Below are positions 25,526 to 34,410 of a stretch of DNA of 42,409 bases, one piece after another. Position 1 is the stretch's first letter; each line of letters starts with the position of its first letter. Made by a program: the position numbers and the translations under genes. Source of the DNA: Anaerolineae bacterium CG2_30_57_67 (lineage in GTDB: Bacteria; Chloroflexota; Anaerolineae; Anaerolineales; Villigracilaceae); assembly GCA_001872455.1 (NCBI GenBank), contig MNXJ01000020.1:1-42409 (forward strand), given 5' to 3'. A model generated the notes under the pieces. That model saw nothing but the letters and a program-made list of their open reading frames with translations. It was not told where the DNA came from and ran no database searches.

Positions 25526-26436
25526 AATTTTTCCACTACGCGTAATTTTGCGCTGCGCGCCCGCGAATTGGTATGTGTTTCGCTTTCGCTGGCTTCGAGC
25601 GGTTTGCGGTTGAGCTCACGCAGGCTGGCCTGATGTCTGCAAGTACAGATTGGCTGGCGTGGCGGACAGATGCAATCGCGGCTTTCGCGCCGAAAATATT
25701 CCTTGACGAGACGGTCTTCCAGCGAGTGGAAAGAGATGACCGCCAGACGGCCTCCGCGCCGCAGAAGCGCTGCCGCGAGCGGTAAAACCTGTTCGATTGA
25801 ATCAAGTTCGCCGTTGACGGCAATTCTCAGCGCCTGGAAGGTGCGCGTGGCCGGGTGAATGCGCTCACGGTGTCCGAAAGTTTTTAGAAACAAGCCGGCC
25901 AGTTGATGGGTGCTGGTTAGCGGGCGGTTTTGCGTGATTAACCGGGCAACCTTGCGGGACTGGCGTTCCTCACCGTAGCGGAATAAAATATCAGCCAGTT
26001 CGTTTTCTTCCAGCGTGTTCACCAGATCGGCGGCGGAGCGTTCCGACTGGGGGTCGAAGCGCATATCCAGCGGACCGTCTTCCAAAAACGAGAAGCCGCG
26101 CGCCGGTGTATCAATCTGCATGGAAGAAACGCCCAGATCGAGGACGATACCATCCACCTTTGACCAGCCGAGCGCTTGCGCCTGCGTGGTCATTTGCGTG
26201 TAGGATGCCTGAACCAGGTGCGCCCGCCCGCCGAAGGGGGCGAGATGTTGACGGGCAATTTCCAGCGCCTGGGGGTCGAGGTCGAGGCCGAGCAGTTCGC
26301 CAGCGGGCGCGCTAGCCTGCAAAATTCCGGCGGCGTGACCGCCCGCGCCGAGGGTACCATCCACATACTGACCGGAAGCATCAGGCTGCAAAGCGGTTAT
26401 AATTTCATCATAGAGAACGGGTATGTGGGCTTCCAT
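25522..26436 (-). CDS. rsmH: 16S rRNA (cytosine-1402-N4)-methyltransferase RsmH
   Basis: RsmH (MraW) N4-methylates C1402 in the 16S rRNA P site using SAM. The 304-residue protein starts HIPVLYDEIITAL, with the SAM loop DGTLGAGGHAAGIL, VDGIVLDLGVSSMQID, FSFLEDGPLDMRFD, FLKTFGHRERIHPATRTFQALRIAVN and VISFHSLEDRLVKEYF, all diagnostic. A CICPPRQPICTC segment near the end is the usual Cys-rich loop. The start at 26436, 5 nt after the mraZ stop, is chosen because the N-terminal HIPVL block is always near residue 5. It overlaps ftsL by 4 nt. Confidence 0.97.
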   Translation of the reverse strand: MEAHIPVLYDEIITALQPDASGQYVDGTLGAGGHAAGILQASAPAGELLGLDLDPQALEIARQHLAPFGGRAHLVQASYTQMTTQAQALGWSKVDGIVLDLGVSSMQIDTPARGFSFLEDGPLDMRFDPQSERSAADLVNTLEENELADILFRYGEERQSRKVARLITQNRPLTSTHQLAGLFLKTFGHRERIHPATRTFQALRIAVNGELDSIEQVLPLAAALLRRGGRLAVISFHSLEDRLVKEYFRRESRDCICPPRQPICTCRHQASLRELNRKPLEASESETHTNSRARSAKLRVVEKL

Positions 26437-26441
26437 TGCAT

Positions 26442-26882
26442 TTACGCGCCCGTCGAAAGATTTAGCGTTTGAAAGCGCCCGGCATTGGCATCTGCATCTT
26501 GCAGGGTTTGCATCTGAAGCGACCACTCGGCGGGAGTCCAAATTTCAAAATATTCGCCCTGACCGACGACCATCGCTTCGGCCTCGCTTCCGATAAACTC
26601 GCGCAAAGTCTGCGGCAGGAGAATGCGCCCGGATTTGTCCACTTCCACTTGATAAGCCGATGAAAGCAATAAACGGCGCAGGAGGCGGGCGGCGGGATCG
26701 GTGATGCTCATGGCGTTGATGCGCTGATAAACTTGCTGAAAGTAGTCAGCGGTCATCACCATGAGATTGCGGTCAAAACCTTGAGAGAGAAAGGCGCCAC
26801 CGGTCAACGCTTCGCGGAAGGCTGACGGAATGGTCAGTCGTCCTTTTTCGTCCAGCGTGTGGTGATACTGCCCTAAGAACAT
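26442..26882 (-). CDS. mraZ: Transcriptional regulator MraZ
   Basis: MraZ is an AbrB-fold DNA-binding protein that forms a ring and represses the dcw operon in E. coli. The 146-residue product starts MFLGQYHHTLDEKGRLTIPSAFR and has the second repeat YQVEVDKSGRILLPQTLREF, each containing the DxKGR/DxxGR DNA-binding loop. The start at 26882 follows AAAGGAGAGAG; longer readings are open only because of upstream promoter sequence. It is the first gene of the dcw series. Its promoter carries TGGGA direct repeats at 10-bp period, and a GAACATATGTTC palindrome covers the start codon. Confidence 0.96.
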   Translation of the reverse strand: MFLGQYHHTLDEKGRLTIPSAFREALTGGAFLSQGFDRNLMVMTADYFQQVYQRINAMSITDPAARLLRRLLLSSAYQVEVDKSGRILLPQTLREFIGSEAEAMVVGQGEYFEIWTPAEWSLQMQTLQDADANAGRFQTLNLSTGA

Positions 26883-26888
26883 ATGTTC
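26877..26888. promoter_or_regulatory. LexA/SOS-box-like palindrome over mraZ start codon
   Basis: GAACATATGTTC is a perfect 12-bp palindrome matching the GAAC-N4-GTTC core of LexA boxes in Gram-positive bacteria. The right half is the mraZ ATG plus Phe codon, which are conserved for coding reasons; the left half lies outside the gene. Binding at this point could block elongation of the whole dcw transcript. Function is inference. Confidence 0.4.
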
Positions 26889-26933
26889 TACTCTCTCCTT
26901 TAATGCGCGGAACGCCGGACATTTAGCCCGGCG

Positions 26934-26968
26934 CTCCACTTCGTCCCACTTACTCCCACTTACTCCCA
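26934..26968 (-). promoter_or_regulatory. MraZ-box array (TGGGA direct repeats)
   Basis: On the minus strand TGGGA occurs at 26964-26968, 26954-26958 and 26944-26948, with a degenerate TGGAG at 26934-26938, each 10 bp apart. E. coli MraZ recognises TGGGN repeats with 5-nt spacers, the same geometry. The first box touches the -10, so bound MraZ would cover the transcription start. One further TGGGA lies upstream of the promoter at 27017-27021. Confidence 0.75.
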
Positions 26969-26969
26969 T

Positions 26970-26998
26970 ATTCTACATCATTTTATGGCTCTTTTCAA
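26970..26998 (-). promoter_or_regulatory. Promoter of mraZ and the dcw operon
   Basis: On the minus strand TTGAAA (26993-26998), a 17-nt spacer and TAGAAT (26970-26975) form a near-consensus promoter. Predicted start is near 26963, leaving an untranslated leader of about 80 nt before mraZ. Confidence 0.8.
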
Positions 26999-27116
26999 GC
27001 AGGTATAGTACTTATCTCCCATATTTGTGCCGATTTGTAATGTTTCTGCCATTTTTACCGCGTTTTATTGTTGCACAAGTCCATCACAACCCCACTTTGG
27101 CTCTGGAGCATAAATA

Positions 27117-28013
27117 ATGAACCTTTCCCTGCTTGAATCACCGCGCTGGCAAGATTACGAATTACTCGATAGTGGTAACGGCCTGAAATTGGAACGTTTT
27201 GGCCGTTATCGTTTTATGCGCCCCGAAGCGCAGGCGATGTGGAAGCAGAGCCTGCCCGCCGCTTCGTGGAACGAGGTTGATGGCGTTTTTCAACCCAGCA
27301 GTGAGGAAAGCGGTGGTCACTGGCAACTCAAAAAGAAAATCAGTGAAAAATGGGAGATGCGCTACCCGCTTGAAGCGGCGCGCGCGCCCTTGCGCTTTAG
27401 CGTGATGACCACGCCGGGGCGGCATCTGGGGGTTTTTCCCGAAACCGCCGCGCACTGGGATTGGTACGCCCGTCTGATTGCGGATGCCCGCCGCCCACTG
27501 AAGGTCTTGAATCTCTTCGGCTACACCGGCCTGGCCTCGCTGGCCTGCGCCGCGGTTGGGGCGGGCGTCACCCATGTGGATGCCTCCAAAAAATCGGTAA
27601 CGTGGGGCCGCGAAAATCAGGCCCTTTCTGGGCTGGATGACAAACCCATCCGTTGGATTGTGGATGACGCCCTCAAGTTTGTGGAGCGCGAGGCGCGCCG
27701 CGGTGCACAATATGAAGGAATTTTGCTCGACCCGCCCAAATTTGGCCGCGGCCCCAAAGGCGAAATTTGGGAAGTCTATAAAGCCCTGCCCACCCTGCTG
27801 GATGCCTGCCGCCAAATCCTGGCCCCGCGCCCGCTGTTTGTGGCGCTGACAGTTTACGCCGTGCGCGCTTCGGCCATTCATCTGCGCCAGAGCCTGGCCG
27901 AGATGCTGGCCGATTTCGGCGGCGAGTTGGACGCTGGCGAATTGGTCTCGCGCGAAAGCGGCGCCGGGCGGCTGCTTTCGCACGCCGTCTACGCCCGCTG
28001 GAACGCCCTATGA
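27117..28013 (+). CDS. Class I SAM-dependent methyltransferase (RlmI/RlmK-like core)
   Basis: The 298-residue protein has a SAM-binding Rossmann fold: motif I VLNLFGYTGLASLACAAVGA, then THVDASKKSVTWGRENQ with the ribose-binding Asp, and the catalytic-side motif YEGILLDPPKFGRGPKG. DPPKFGR and the preceding layout resemble the C-terminal methyltransferase domain of 23S rRNA m5C methyltransferases (RlmI-like), but no PUA domain precedes it. The N-terminal 80 residues form a beta-rich domain. The likely target is RNA, not proven. GGAG lies 9 nt upstream of the ATG. It diverges from mraZ and overlaps the next gene by 4 nt (ATGA). Confidence 0.8.
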   Translation: MNLSLLESPRWQDYELLDSGNGLKLERFGRYRFMRPEAQAMWKQSLPAASWNEVDGVFQPSSEESGGHWQLKKKISEKWEMRYPLEAARAPLRFSVMTTPGRHLGVFPETAAHWDWYARLIADARRPLKVLNLFGYTGLASLACAAVGAGVTHVDASKKSVTWGRENQALSGLDDKPIRWIVDDALKFVEREARRGAQYEGILLDPPKFGRGPKGEIWEVYKALPTLLDACRQILAPRPLFVALTVYAVRASAIHLRQSLAEMLADFGGELDAGELVSRESGAGRLLSHAVYARWNAL

Positions 28014-30931
28014 CAAACCCTGACCCAAATTTCCTCGAAAAAACTCGCCGCCGCATCCTTTGGCCCAGCGCGGCCATTATTATCGCCTGGACGCTGATTA
28101 ACCTGTGGGGCTTTTTCGCCTGGGCAGACGCATCGCGCTCAAATTTTTCCTGGGGTCTTCTTGGGCATGGTCTGCTCTGGCTGGCTGGGCTGGCGGGTAT
28201 GGCCTGGAGCGGCCAGCGCATTTTGCGCTATCTGACTGAACAGGAGCGCATCGCGGATGAATTGCGTTTGAGCGAGGCGCGTTACCGGCATCTGGTGGAA
28301 CTTTCCCCGGCAGGCATTGCCATTCATCAGGATGGGAAAATCGCCTTTGTCAATCCGGCGGTGCTGAAACTGCTGGGCGTCAATGCGCCAGCGCAATTAG
28401 TTGGACAGACCATGATGCAGTTCGTCCACCCCGATTCGCAGGCGCTTGTTCGTGAGCGAATTGCCCACATGGTGACCAGCGGCCAGCCCGCTCCCGCCGC
28501 CGACGAAAAACTGGTGCGCCCCGATGGCAGTGTGATTGACGTGCAATTGGCCTCCGCGCCGATGAATTTTGGCGGCAAACCGGCCTTTCAGGTGCTGATT
28601 CATGACCAGACCCGCCAAAAACGCCTGGAACGCGCCCTGCAATTCATCGAAAAAGGCGTCTCTGCCCGCATGGGGCAGGCTTTCTTCCAGTCGGCGGTGA
28701 CGCAGTTGGCGAGCGCGCTGGAAGCCGACGTGGTTTTCATCGGCGAATATTTGCCGGGCGTTGAGCGCGTGCGCACGATTGCGGTCTGCGCCGACGGTAG
28801 CCCCGCCGACAATTTTGAATATGACCTGGCGGGCGCGCCCTGCGCCAACGTCATCAACCGCGAGTTGTGCTGTTACCCATCCGGCGTGGCCGACTTGTTT
28901 CCGCTGGACGAGGGCCTGCGCACCCTGCAGGTGGATGGTTACCTCGGGATGCCGCTGCGGACGGCGGAACGCGCGCCGAGCGGCATTTTGGTGGCGCTCT
29001 ACCGCCGCCCCATCAGTGACCCGGAATTCGCGCGCAGTGTCGTCCAAATTTTTGCCAGCCGCCTCGAAGTGGAAGTGGAGCGCGACCGCGTTTTGCGCGA
29101 CTTGCGCGAAAGTGAAGCCCGACTGGAGGCTGTCTTTAAAAATATTCCCTTTGAAATGTGGGTGTCTGACGAAAACGGCTGTTGTGTGATGCAAAACCCT
29201 GTTTCCGAACAGTATTGGGGTACCCTGATTGGAAAATTTCCTGATGATGCGCCAGTTGCGTCTGAAACTCAGCGTATGTGGCACACAAAAAATTTGAGCG
29301 TACTATCGGGTCAAGTGGTACGTATGACCCAGACCATTCAACGTGAACAGCAAATGCTCTACATGGAATGCATCATGGCGCCTATCCATGTGGAAGAAAA
29401 AATTACCGGGCTGGTGGGCGTTAATATTGACATCACTGACCGGCATAATACCGAATTGCAACTGCGTGAAGCCTTAAACGCCTTACAGGAAAGTCAGGCG
29501 CGCCTGAACGCCATCTTTGAAAATATCCCCTTCGATTTGTGGCTGGCCGACACCCATGGCGTCACCATTTTGCAAAACCCGGTTTCACTGGCAATTTGGG
29601 GAAAAAATATTGGCAAACATATTATCGACATGAACGCGCCAGAAGAACTCAAAACTCAATGGCTCGAAAATAACCGCCGTGTGTTGGCCGGAGAAACCAT
29701 CCGCCATATCCAGAGAGTGGAGCGCAACAGACAGGTTTACCACTTTGAAAGTTTTCAATCGCCCATCCGCGCCGGGAATGAAATCGTCGGCTACGTGGGC
29801 GCCAACATTGACATCACCCGCCAAAAAATGAGTGAGCAGAAAATTCAGCAATCGCTGCGCCATCTGACCATGCTGCGCGAAATAGACCAGACCATTTTGG
29901 CCGGGCAGGAGTTGCGCAATGTCATGGAAACGCTCTGCCGCCAGATTGCACAATTGTTGCAGGTGGACGGTGTGGAAATTTTGCAATATGATTTGGTGAC
30001 TCTGCGGCTGGAGATTTTGGCGCGGCACGGCCTGCGCGCCTACTCGGCTTTCGGTAGTTTCTCTGTGCAAGAGGATATCGCCTCCGCCGCTGTGCTGAAT
30101 ATGGACAGCGTTTATGAGCGCAACTTCCCGGCCTATCTGAAAACTTTCCCGACTTGTGCTGAACTTGAAAGCGAGAAATTTCAAACATACGCCGTCCTGC
30201 CGCTGATTGCCAAGGGCAGCGTGCGCGGTGTGCTGGAAATTTTTCAGCGCGTTGACCGAGCGCTGGATTCGGAATGGTGGGAACTGGCGCAGACGGTTGC
30301 CAATCAGGCCGCACTGGCACTGGACAACTTCACCCTTTTCCACAGCCTGCAACGCTCCAATGCCGAACTTTCGCTGTCGTATGACCTGACGCTGGAAGGC
30401 TGGTCGAAAGCGCTGGAACTACGCGATTATGAAACCGAGGGCCATACCCAGCGCGTCACCAATCTGACGGTGCGCCTGGCCGAATTTATGAATGTGCCGC
30501 GCGAGCAGCTCATTCACATTCGGCGCGGCGCGTTATTGCACGATATCGGAAAAATTGGCATTCCCGACGCAATTCTGCACAAACCTGGCCCGCTGACCGA
30601 AGCGGAATGGGAGATTGTGCGCCAGCATCCCCGCTTCGCCTACGAAATGCTTTTTCCCATTCCGTTTCTACACCCCGCGCTGGAAATTCCGCATTATCAC
30701 CACGAGCGCTGGAGCGGTTCTGGTTACCCGGAAGGGCGCAAAGGCAAAGACATCCCTCTGCCTGCGCGCATCTTCGCTGTCGTAGACGTGTGGGATGCGT
30801 TGATTAGCCCGCGTCCCTATCACCAAGCCATCAGCCACGCCGAAGCCTTTGAATACCTGTGCCAAAATAGTGAGATTCAATTTGACCCGGAAATTGTCGC
30901 CGCCTTTTTGAAGATGATGAAGCGCCCATGA
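28010..30931 (+). CDS. PAS/GAF sensor with C-terminal HD-GYP phosphodiesterase
   Basis: This 973-residue signalling protein has two N-terminal membrane helices (about 18-36 and 48-67), PAS (85-205), GAF (220-355), two similar PAS domains (365-485 and 490-612), a second GAF (630-790) and an HD-GYP domain (795-973). HD-GYP enzymes hydrolyse cyclic di-GMP. The HD pair is at 844-845 in LLHDIGKIGIPD, and the HHE...GYP motif at 897-907 reads HHERWSGSGYP, with Ser where Asp is usual; the metal ligands are present. PAS2 and PAS3 share NIPFxxWxxDxxG and QNPVS and look like an internal duplication. It overlaps the methyltransferase gene (ATGA) and its stop is 2 nt from the end of the convergent mccA. 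Confidence 0.9.
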   Translation: MTNPDPNFLEKTRRRILWPSAAIIIAWTLINLWGFFAWADASRSNFSWGLLGHGLLWLAGLAGMAWSGQRILRYLTEQERIADELRLSEARYRHLVELSPAGIAIHQDGKIAFVNPAVLKLLGVNAPAQLVGQTMMQFVHPDSQALVRERIAHMVTSGQPAPAADEKLVRPDGSVIDVQLASAPMNFGGKPAFQVLIHDQTRQKRLERALQFIEKGVSARMGQAFFQSAVTQLASALEADVVFIGEYLPGVERVRTIAVCADGSPADNFEYDLAGAPCANVINRELCCYPSGVADLFPLDEGLRTLQVDGYLGMPLRTAERAPSGILVALYRRPISDPEFARSVVQIFASRLEVEVERDRVLRDLRESEARLEAVFKNIPFEMWVSDENGCCVMQNPVSEQYWGTLIGKFPDDAPVASETQRMWHTKNLSVLSGQVVRMTQTIQREQQMLYMECIMAPIHVEEKITGLVGVNIDITDRHNTELQLREALNALQESQARLNAIFENIPFDLWLADTHGVTILQNPVSLAIWGKNIGKHIIDMNAPEELKTQWLENNRRVLAGETIRHIQRVERNRQVYHFESFQSPIRAGNEIVGYVGANIDITRQKMSEQKIQQSLRHLTMLREIDQTILAGQELRNVMETLCRQIAQLLQVDGVEILQYDLVTLRLEILARHGLRAYSAFGSFSVQEDIASAAVLNMDSVYERNFPAYLKTFPTCAELESEKFQTYAVLPLIAKGSVRGVLEIFQRVDRALDSEWWELAQTVANQAALALDNFTLFHSLQRSNAELSLSYDLTLEGWSKALELRDYETEGHTQRVTNLTVRLAEFMNVPREQLIHIRRGALLHDIGKIGIPDAILHKPGPLTEAEWEIVRQHPRFAYEMLFPIPFLHPALEIPHYHHERWSGSGYPEGRKGKDIPLPARIFAVVDVWDALISPRPYHQAISHAEAFEYLCQNSEIQFDPEIVAAFLKMMKRP

Positions 30932-30933
30932 CG

Positions 30934-32730
30934 TTATGACTTTTCCAGCGTCAACAAAACCTGCTCACGTTCCACCGTTTGCCCCGCTGAAACCGTCAGT
31001 GCAACCACGCGGCCATCAAACGGCGCGGCAATTTTCATCTCCATTTTCATTGCTTCCATCAGCGCTAGTGCCTGGCCTTTTTTGACCATTTCGCCCACGG
31101 CAACCAAAATTGCGCGCACGGCGCCGGGCATTGGCGCGCGCAACTCGCCGCTGGCTGCGTTACCGTGCGCGCTTGCGCGTGTACGCTCCAGCGCAGTCGT
31201 TTGCCCTTGCCAGGTGACCCAAGTGCAGACGGCGTCTTGCGAAACCGAAATGTGCTCGCGCCAATCTTCTGGAAGAGAAAAGGCCGCCGGAGCCGAGAGC
31301 CGGAACCCGTCAGGAATGTTCCAGGGGCTGAGCTCTGCCGGTTGCGGCGTCAGTTTCAGCGCCGCCATTCGCCCCAATTCCAGCGGCGCGGGCGCGGGCG
31401 ACCAGCGAAAAATCGTTTCCACCCAGCGGGTAAAAACATCGCCGCGCGCAAAATCATCGTGTGCAATCAGCGCCTGCAAAAAATCAATGTTTGTCGTCAC
31501 GCCGTGAACGACAAATTCACGCAGTGCGGTGCGCATTTTGGCAATCGCCGCCGGGCGGGTTTCGGCGTGGACGATGACTTTTGCCAGAAGCGGGTCGTAA
31601 AAATGGCTGACTGCGCCGCCGCTTTCAATACCGGAATCGACTCGCGCGTTCGGCGGCTCAATCACTTTCAGCAGGCGCCCGGTGCTGGGGAAAAAATCGG
31701 CGTCTTCGGCGTAGATGCGGCATTCGATGGCGTGTCCCTGCTGGCGCAATTCGCCCTGCGAAAACGGGAATGGTTCGCCGGCGGCGGCGCGGATTTGCCA
31801 CTGCGCCAAATCTAGCCCGGTGACCATTTCTGTTACTGGATGCTCAACCTGCAAGCGGGTATTCATTTCCAGAAAAAAGAAAGACGCGGTTTGTGTATCG
31901 AAGATGAACTCGACGGTTCCGGCGCTGAAGTAGCCAACCGCGCGCGCCGCTCGAACCGCCGCCGCGCCCATCTGCACGCGGATTTCGGGTATCAGCAGAG
32001 GCGAGGGGCTTTCTTCGATGATTTTTTGGTGGCGGCGCTGGACGGAACATTCGCGCTCAAATAAATGCACCAGGTTGCCGTGCTGGTCGCCAAAGACCTG
32101 AATTTCGATGTGATGCGCGTTTTCGATGTATTTTTCCAGCAGCAAGCGTTCGTCGCCAAAGGCATTTTTTGATTCGCGCCGGGCGGCCTCCAACGCTTCG
32201 GGCATTTCCTGCGCGGAGCGGACGACCCGCATGCCTTTGCCGCCGCCCCCGGCGGATGCCTTGACGAGAACAGGGTAGCCGACGGTTTCCGCGGTCGCCA
32301 GGGCGGTTTCCACGCTGGTAATTTCTTCCGCGCCGGGAACGGTTGGCACACCGGCGATTTTCATGCGCCGCTTTGCCTCGGATTTGTCGCCCATGGCGCG
32401 CATGGCATCTGCGGGCGGGCCGATAAAAATTAACCCGGCGGCGGCCACCGCATCCGCAAACTCGGCGTTTTCGGAGAGGAAGCCGTAGCCAGGGTGAATG
32501 GCTTGCGCGCTGGTGATGCTGGCGGCGTGGAGAATGTTCGGGATGTTGAGATACGATTCGCGCGGGGCAGCGCCGCCGATTTCCACGGCTTCATCCGCAA
32601 AGCGTACATGCCGGGCGTTTTTATCAGCAGTGGAATAGACCGCGACGGTTTGAATGCCCAAGGCGCGGCAGGCGTGCATGATGCGGATGGCGATTTCGCC
32701 ACGGTTGGCAATAAGAATTTTTGAGAACAT
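30934..32730 (-). CDS. mccA: Acyl-CoA carboxylase biotin carboxylase/BCCP subunit (methylcrotonyl-CoA type)
   Basis: This 598-residue subunit carboxylates biotin with ATP and bicarbonate and carries the biotin. The N-terminal KILIANRGEIAIRI, ATP-grasp VKASAGGGGKGMRVV, HxEIQVFGDQHGN, ECSVQRRHQKIIEESP and FLEMNTRLQVEHPVTE are the biotin carboxylase hallmarks; the C-terminal EAMKMEMK contains the biotinyl Lys at 562. The linker between the two is shorter than in typical MccA (about 660 residues). It lies 11 nt below mccB, whose sequence points to methylcrotonyl-CoA, so the pair probably acts in leucine degradation; acetyl-/propionyl-CoA carboxylation is an alternative for this subunit alone. Confidence 0.9.
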   Translation of the reverse strand: MFSKILIANRGEIAIRIMHACRALGIQTVAVYSTADKNARHVRFADEAVEIGGAAPRESYLNIPNILHAASITSAQAIHPGYGFLSENAEFADAVAAAGLIFIGPPADAMRAMGDKSEAKRRMKIAGVPTVPGAEEITSVETALATAETVGYPVLVKASAGGGGKGMRVVRSAQEMPEALEAARRESKNAFGDERLLLEKYIENAHHIEIQVFGDQHGNLVHLFERECSVQRRHQKIIEESPSPLLIPEIRVQMGAAAVRAARAVGYFSAGTVEFIFDTQTASFFFLEMNTRLQVEHPVTEMVTGLDLAQWQIRAAAGEPFPFSQGELRQQGHAIECRIYAEDADFFPSTGRLLKVIEPPNARVDSGIESGGAVSHFYDPLLAKVIVHAETRPAAIAKMRTALREFVVHGVTTNIDFLQALIAHDDFARGDVFTRWVETIFRWSPAPAPLELGRMAALKLTPQPAELSPWNIPDGFRLSAPAAFSLPEDWREHISVSQDAVCTWVTWQGQTTALERTRASAHGNAASGELRAPMPGAVRAILVAVGEMVKKGQALALMEAMKMEMKIAAPFDGRVVALTVSAGQTVEREQVLLTLEKS

Positions 32731-32741
32731 ATTTCCACTTT

Positions 32742-34352
32742 CTACATTCTGAAGACCCCAAAGCCGTCGCCTTCCGCCGTGCTGCCGACCAGCGCGAGCG
32801 CCAGCCCCAGCGCCTGACGGGTATCGGCGGGGTCAATCACACCGTCATCCCACAACCGCGCCGAGGCGTGGTAGGGATTGCCTTCGTTTTCGTATTTTTC
32901 GAGGGTTGGGCGCTTGAATTCTTCGGCTTCGGCGGGCGTCAGGACGGGTTTGCCCTCGCGCGCCAGTTGGTCTTGTTTGATGGTCAGTAATACGTTGGCG
33001 GCTTGTTCGCCGCCCATGACGCTGATGCGCGCGTTCGGCCACATCCACAAAAAGCGGGAGGCGTAGGCGCGCCCGGCCATGGCGTAGTTGCCCGCGCCGA
33101 AAGAGCCGCCAATGATGACCGTCAATTTTGGCACGCGTGCGTTAGCAACGGCGTGAACCATCTTGGCGCCATCACGGGCAATGCCGGCGGCTTCGTATTC
33201 CTTGCCAACCATGAAACCGGTGATATTTTGCAAAAACAAGAGTGGAATGCCGCGCTGGTCGCACAGTTCAATGAAATGAGCGGCTTTCAAAGCGGATTCG
33301 CTGAATAGAATGCCATTGTTGGCGATAATTCCCACAGGGTAGCCCCAAATTTTGGCGAAGCCGCAGACAAGGGTGGTGGCGTAACGCGCCTTGAATTCAC
33401 GAAATTGACTGCCATCCACCAGGCGGGCGATGATTTCGCGCACATCGTAACTTTCGCGGAAGGAGCGCGGCAGGATGCCGTACAGGTCGTCCATGGGGTA
33501 GAGCGGTTCTTGCGCAGGCGCAAACGACCCGCCAGAGAAGTTTTGCTTTGCTGGCAGCGTCTCGACAATTTCGCGCAAAATCTCAATGGCGTGGTCGTCA
33601 TTTTCAGCAAAGTGGTCGGCCACGCCGCTTTTGCGGGTGTGGACATCCGCGCCGCCCAACTCTTCAGCGCTGACATCTTCGCCGGTAGCGGCCTTGACCA
33701 GCGGCGGGCCGCCCAGAAAAATCGTTCCGGTGCCTTTGACGATGATGGCTTCGTCGCTCATGGCGGGAACATACGCGCCGCCCGCCGTGCAGCTGCCCAT
33801 CACCGCGGCGATTTGTGGAATGCCTTTGGCGCTCATACGCGCTTGATTGTAGAAAATGCGCCCAAAATGATTGACATCCGGGAAAACTTCGTCTTGAAGC
33901 GGCAAAAAAGCTCCGCCGGAATCGACTAAATACAGGCAGGGCAAGCCATTCTCCTCGGCAATTTGCTGGGCGCGCAGATGTTTTTTGACCGTCATCGGAA
34001 AATATGTGCCGCCCTTGACAGTGGCGTCGTTGGCAAGAATGAGAACTTCCCGCCCGGAAACGCGCCCGATACCGGTCACAATGCCAGCGCCGGGGGCGTC
34101 GCCGCCATACATGCCCCAGGCGGCCAGCGGGGAAAGTTCCAAAAATGGCGAGCCGGGGTCAAGCAGGCGTTCAATGCGCTCGCGCACAAATAATTTTCCC
34201 TGTTCCTCGTGGCGTTTGCGGTATTTTTCGCCGCCGCCCGCGCGTACTTGCGCCAGCCGGGCGGATAATTCTTGCGCCAGAGTGCGCTGATGCGCGGTGT
34301 TTGCGGCAAATTCAACAGAATTGCGATCTACTTGCGTGATGAGCGGTTGCAT
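32742..34352 (-). CDS. mccB: Methylcrotonyl-CoA carboxylase carboxyltransferase subunit
   Basis: The 536-residue carboxyltransferase moves CO2 from biotin to the acyl-CoA. Crotonase-fold halves are seen in [30 protein letters not shown] and in [16 protein letters not shown] followed by [24 protein letters not shown]; the [19 protein letters not shown] block is typical of methylcrotonyl- and geranyl-CoA carboxylases, not of propionyl-CoA enzymes. The ATG at 34352 has AGGAGG 6 nt upstream; longer readings cross the ogt gene. A TATAAT on the minus strand at 34380-34385 suggests its promoter. mccB leads mccA as a two-gene unit. Confidence 0.9.
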   Translation of the reverse strand: MQPLITQVDRNSVEFAANTAHQRTLAQELSARLAQVRAGGGEKYRKRHEEQGKLFVRERIERLLDPGSPFLELSPLAAWGMYGGDAPGAGIVTGIGRVSGREVLILANDATVKGGTYFPMTVKKHLRAQQIAEENGLPCLYLVDSGGAFLPLQDEVFPDVNHFGRIFYNQARMSAKGIPQIAAVMGSCTAGGAYVPAMSDEAIIVKGTGTIFLGGPPLVKAATGEDVSAEELGGADVHTRKSGVADHFAENDDHAIEILREIVETLPAKQNFSGGSFAPAQEPLYPMDDLYGILPRSFRESYDVREIIARLVDGSQFREFKARYATTLVCGFAKIWGYPVGIIANNGILFSESALKAAHFIELCDQRGIPLLFLQNITGFMVGKEYEAAGIARDGAKMVHAVANARVPKLTVIIGGSFGAGNYAMAGRAYASRFLWMWPNARISVMGGEQAANVLLTIKQDQLAREGKPVLTPAEAEEFKRPTLEKYENEGNPYHASARLWDDGVIDPADTRQALGLALALVGSTAEGDGFGVFRM

Positions 34353-34379
34353 GTCCGGCCTCCTGCTTGGGGTGGAACA

Positions 34380-34404
34380 ATTATATAACCAATCACGGTA
34401 TAAT
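34380..34404. promoter_or_regulatory. Divergent -10 elements of mccB and ogt
   Basis: In the 58-bp interval between the two genes, TATAAT lies on the minus strand at 34380-34385 (toward mccB) and on the plus strand at 34399-34404 (toward ogt). Neither has a good -35. The plus-strand -10 ends 6 nt before the ogt ATG, so ogt mRNA would start at or very near its start codon. Confidence 0.55.
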
Positions 34405-34410
34405 TTTGGC

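Noticed and set aside
28397-29284. 295-codon open frame opposite the PAS/GAF/HD-GYP gene
   Set aside because: Antisense to clear PAS and GAF coding sequence; no start signal and no recognisable domain.
30934-34352. Propionyl- or acetyl-CoA carboxylase as the name for the carboxylase pair
   Set aside because: The carboxyltransferase has the [19 protein letters not shown] block typical of methylcrotonyl-type enzymes, so that name was preferred.
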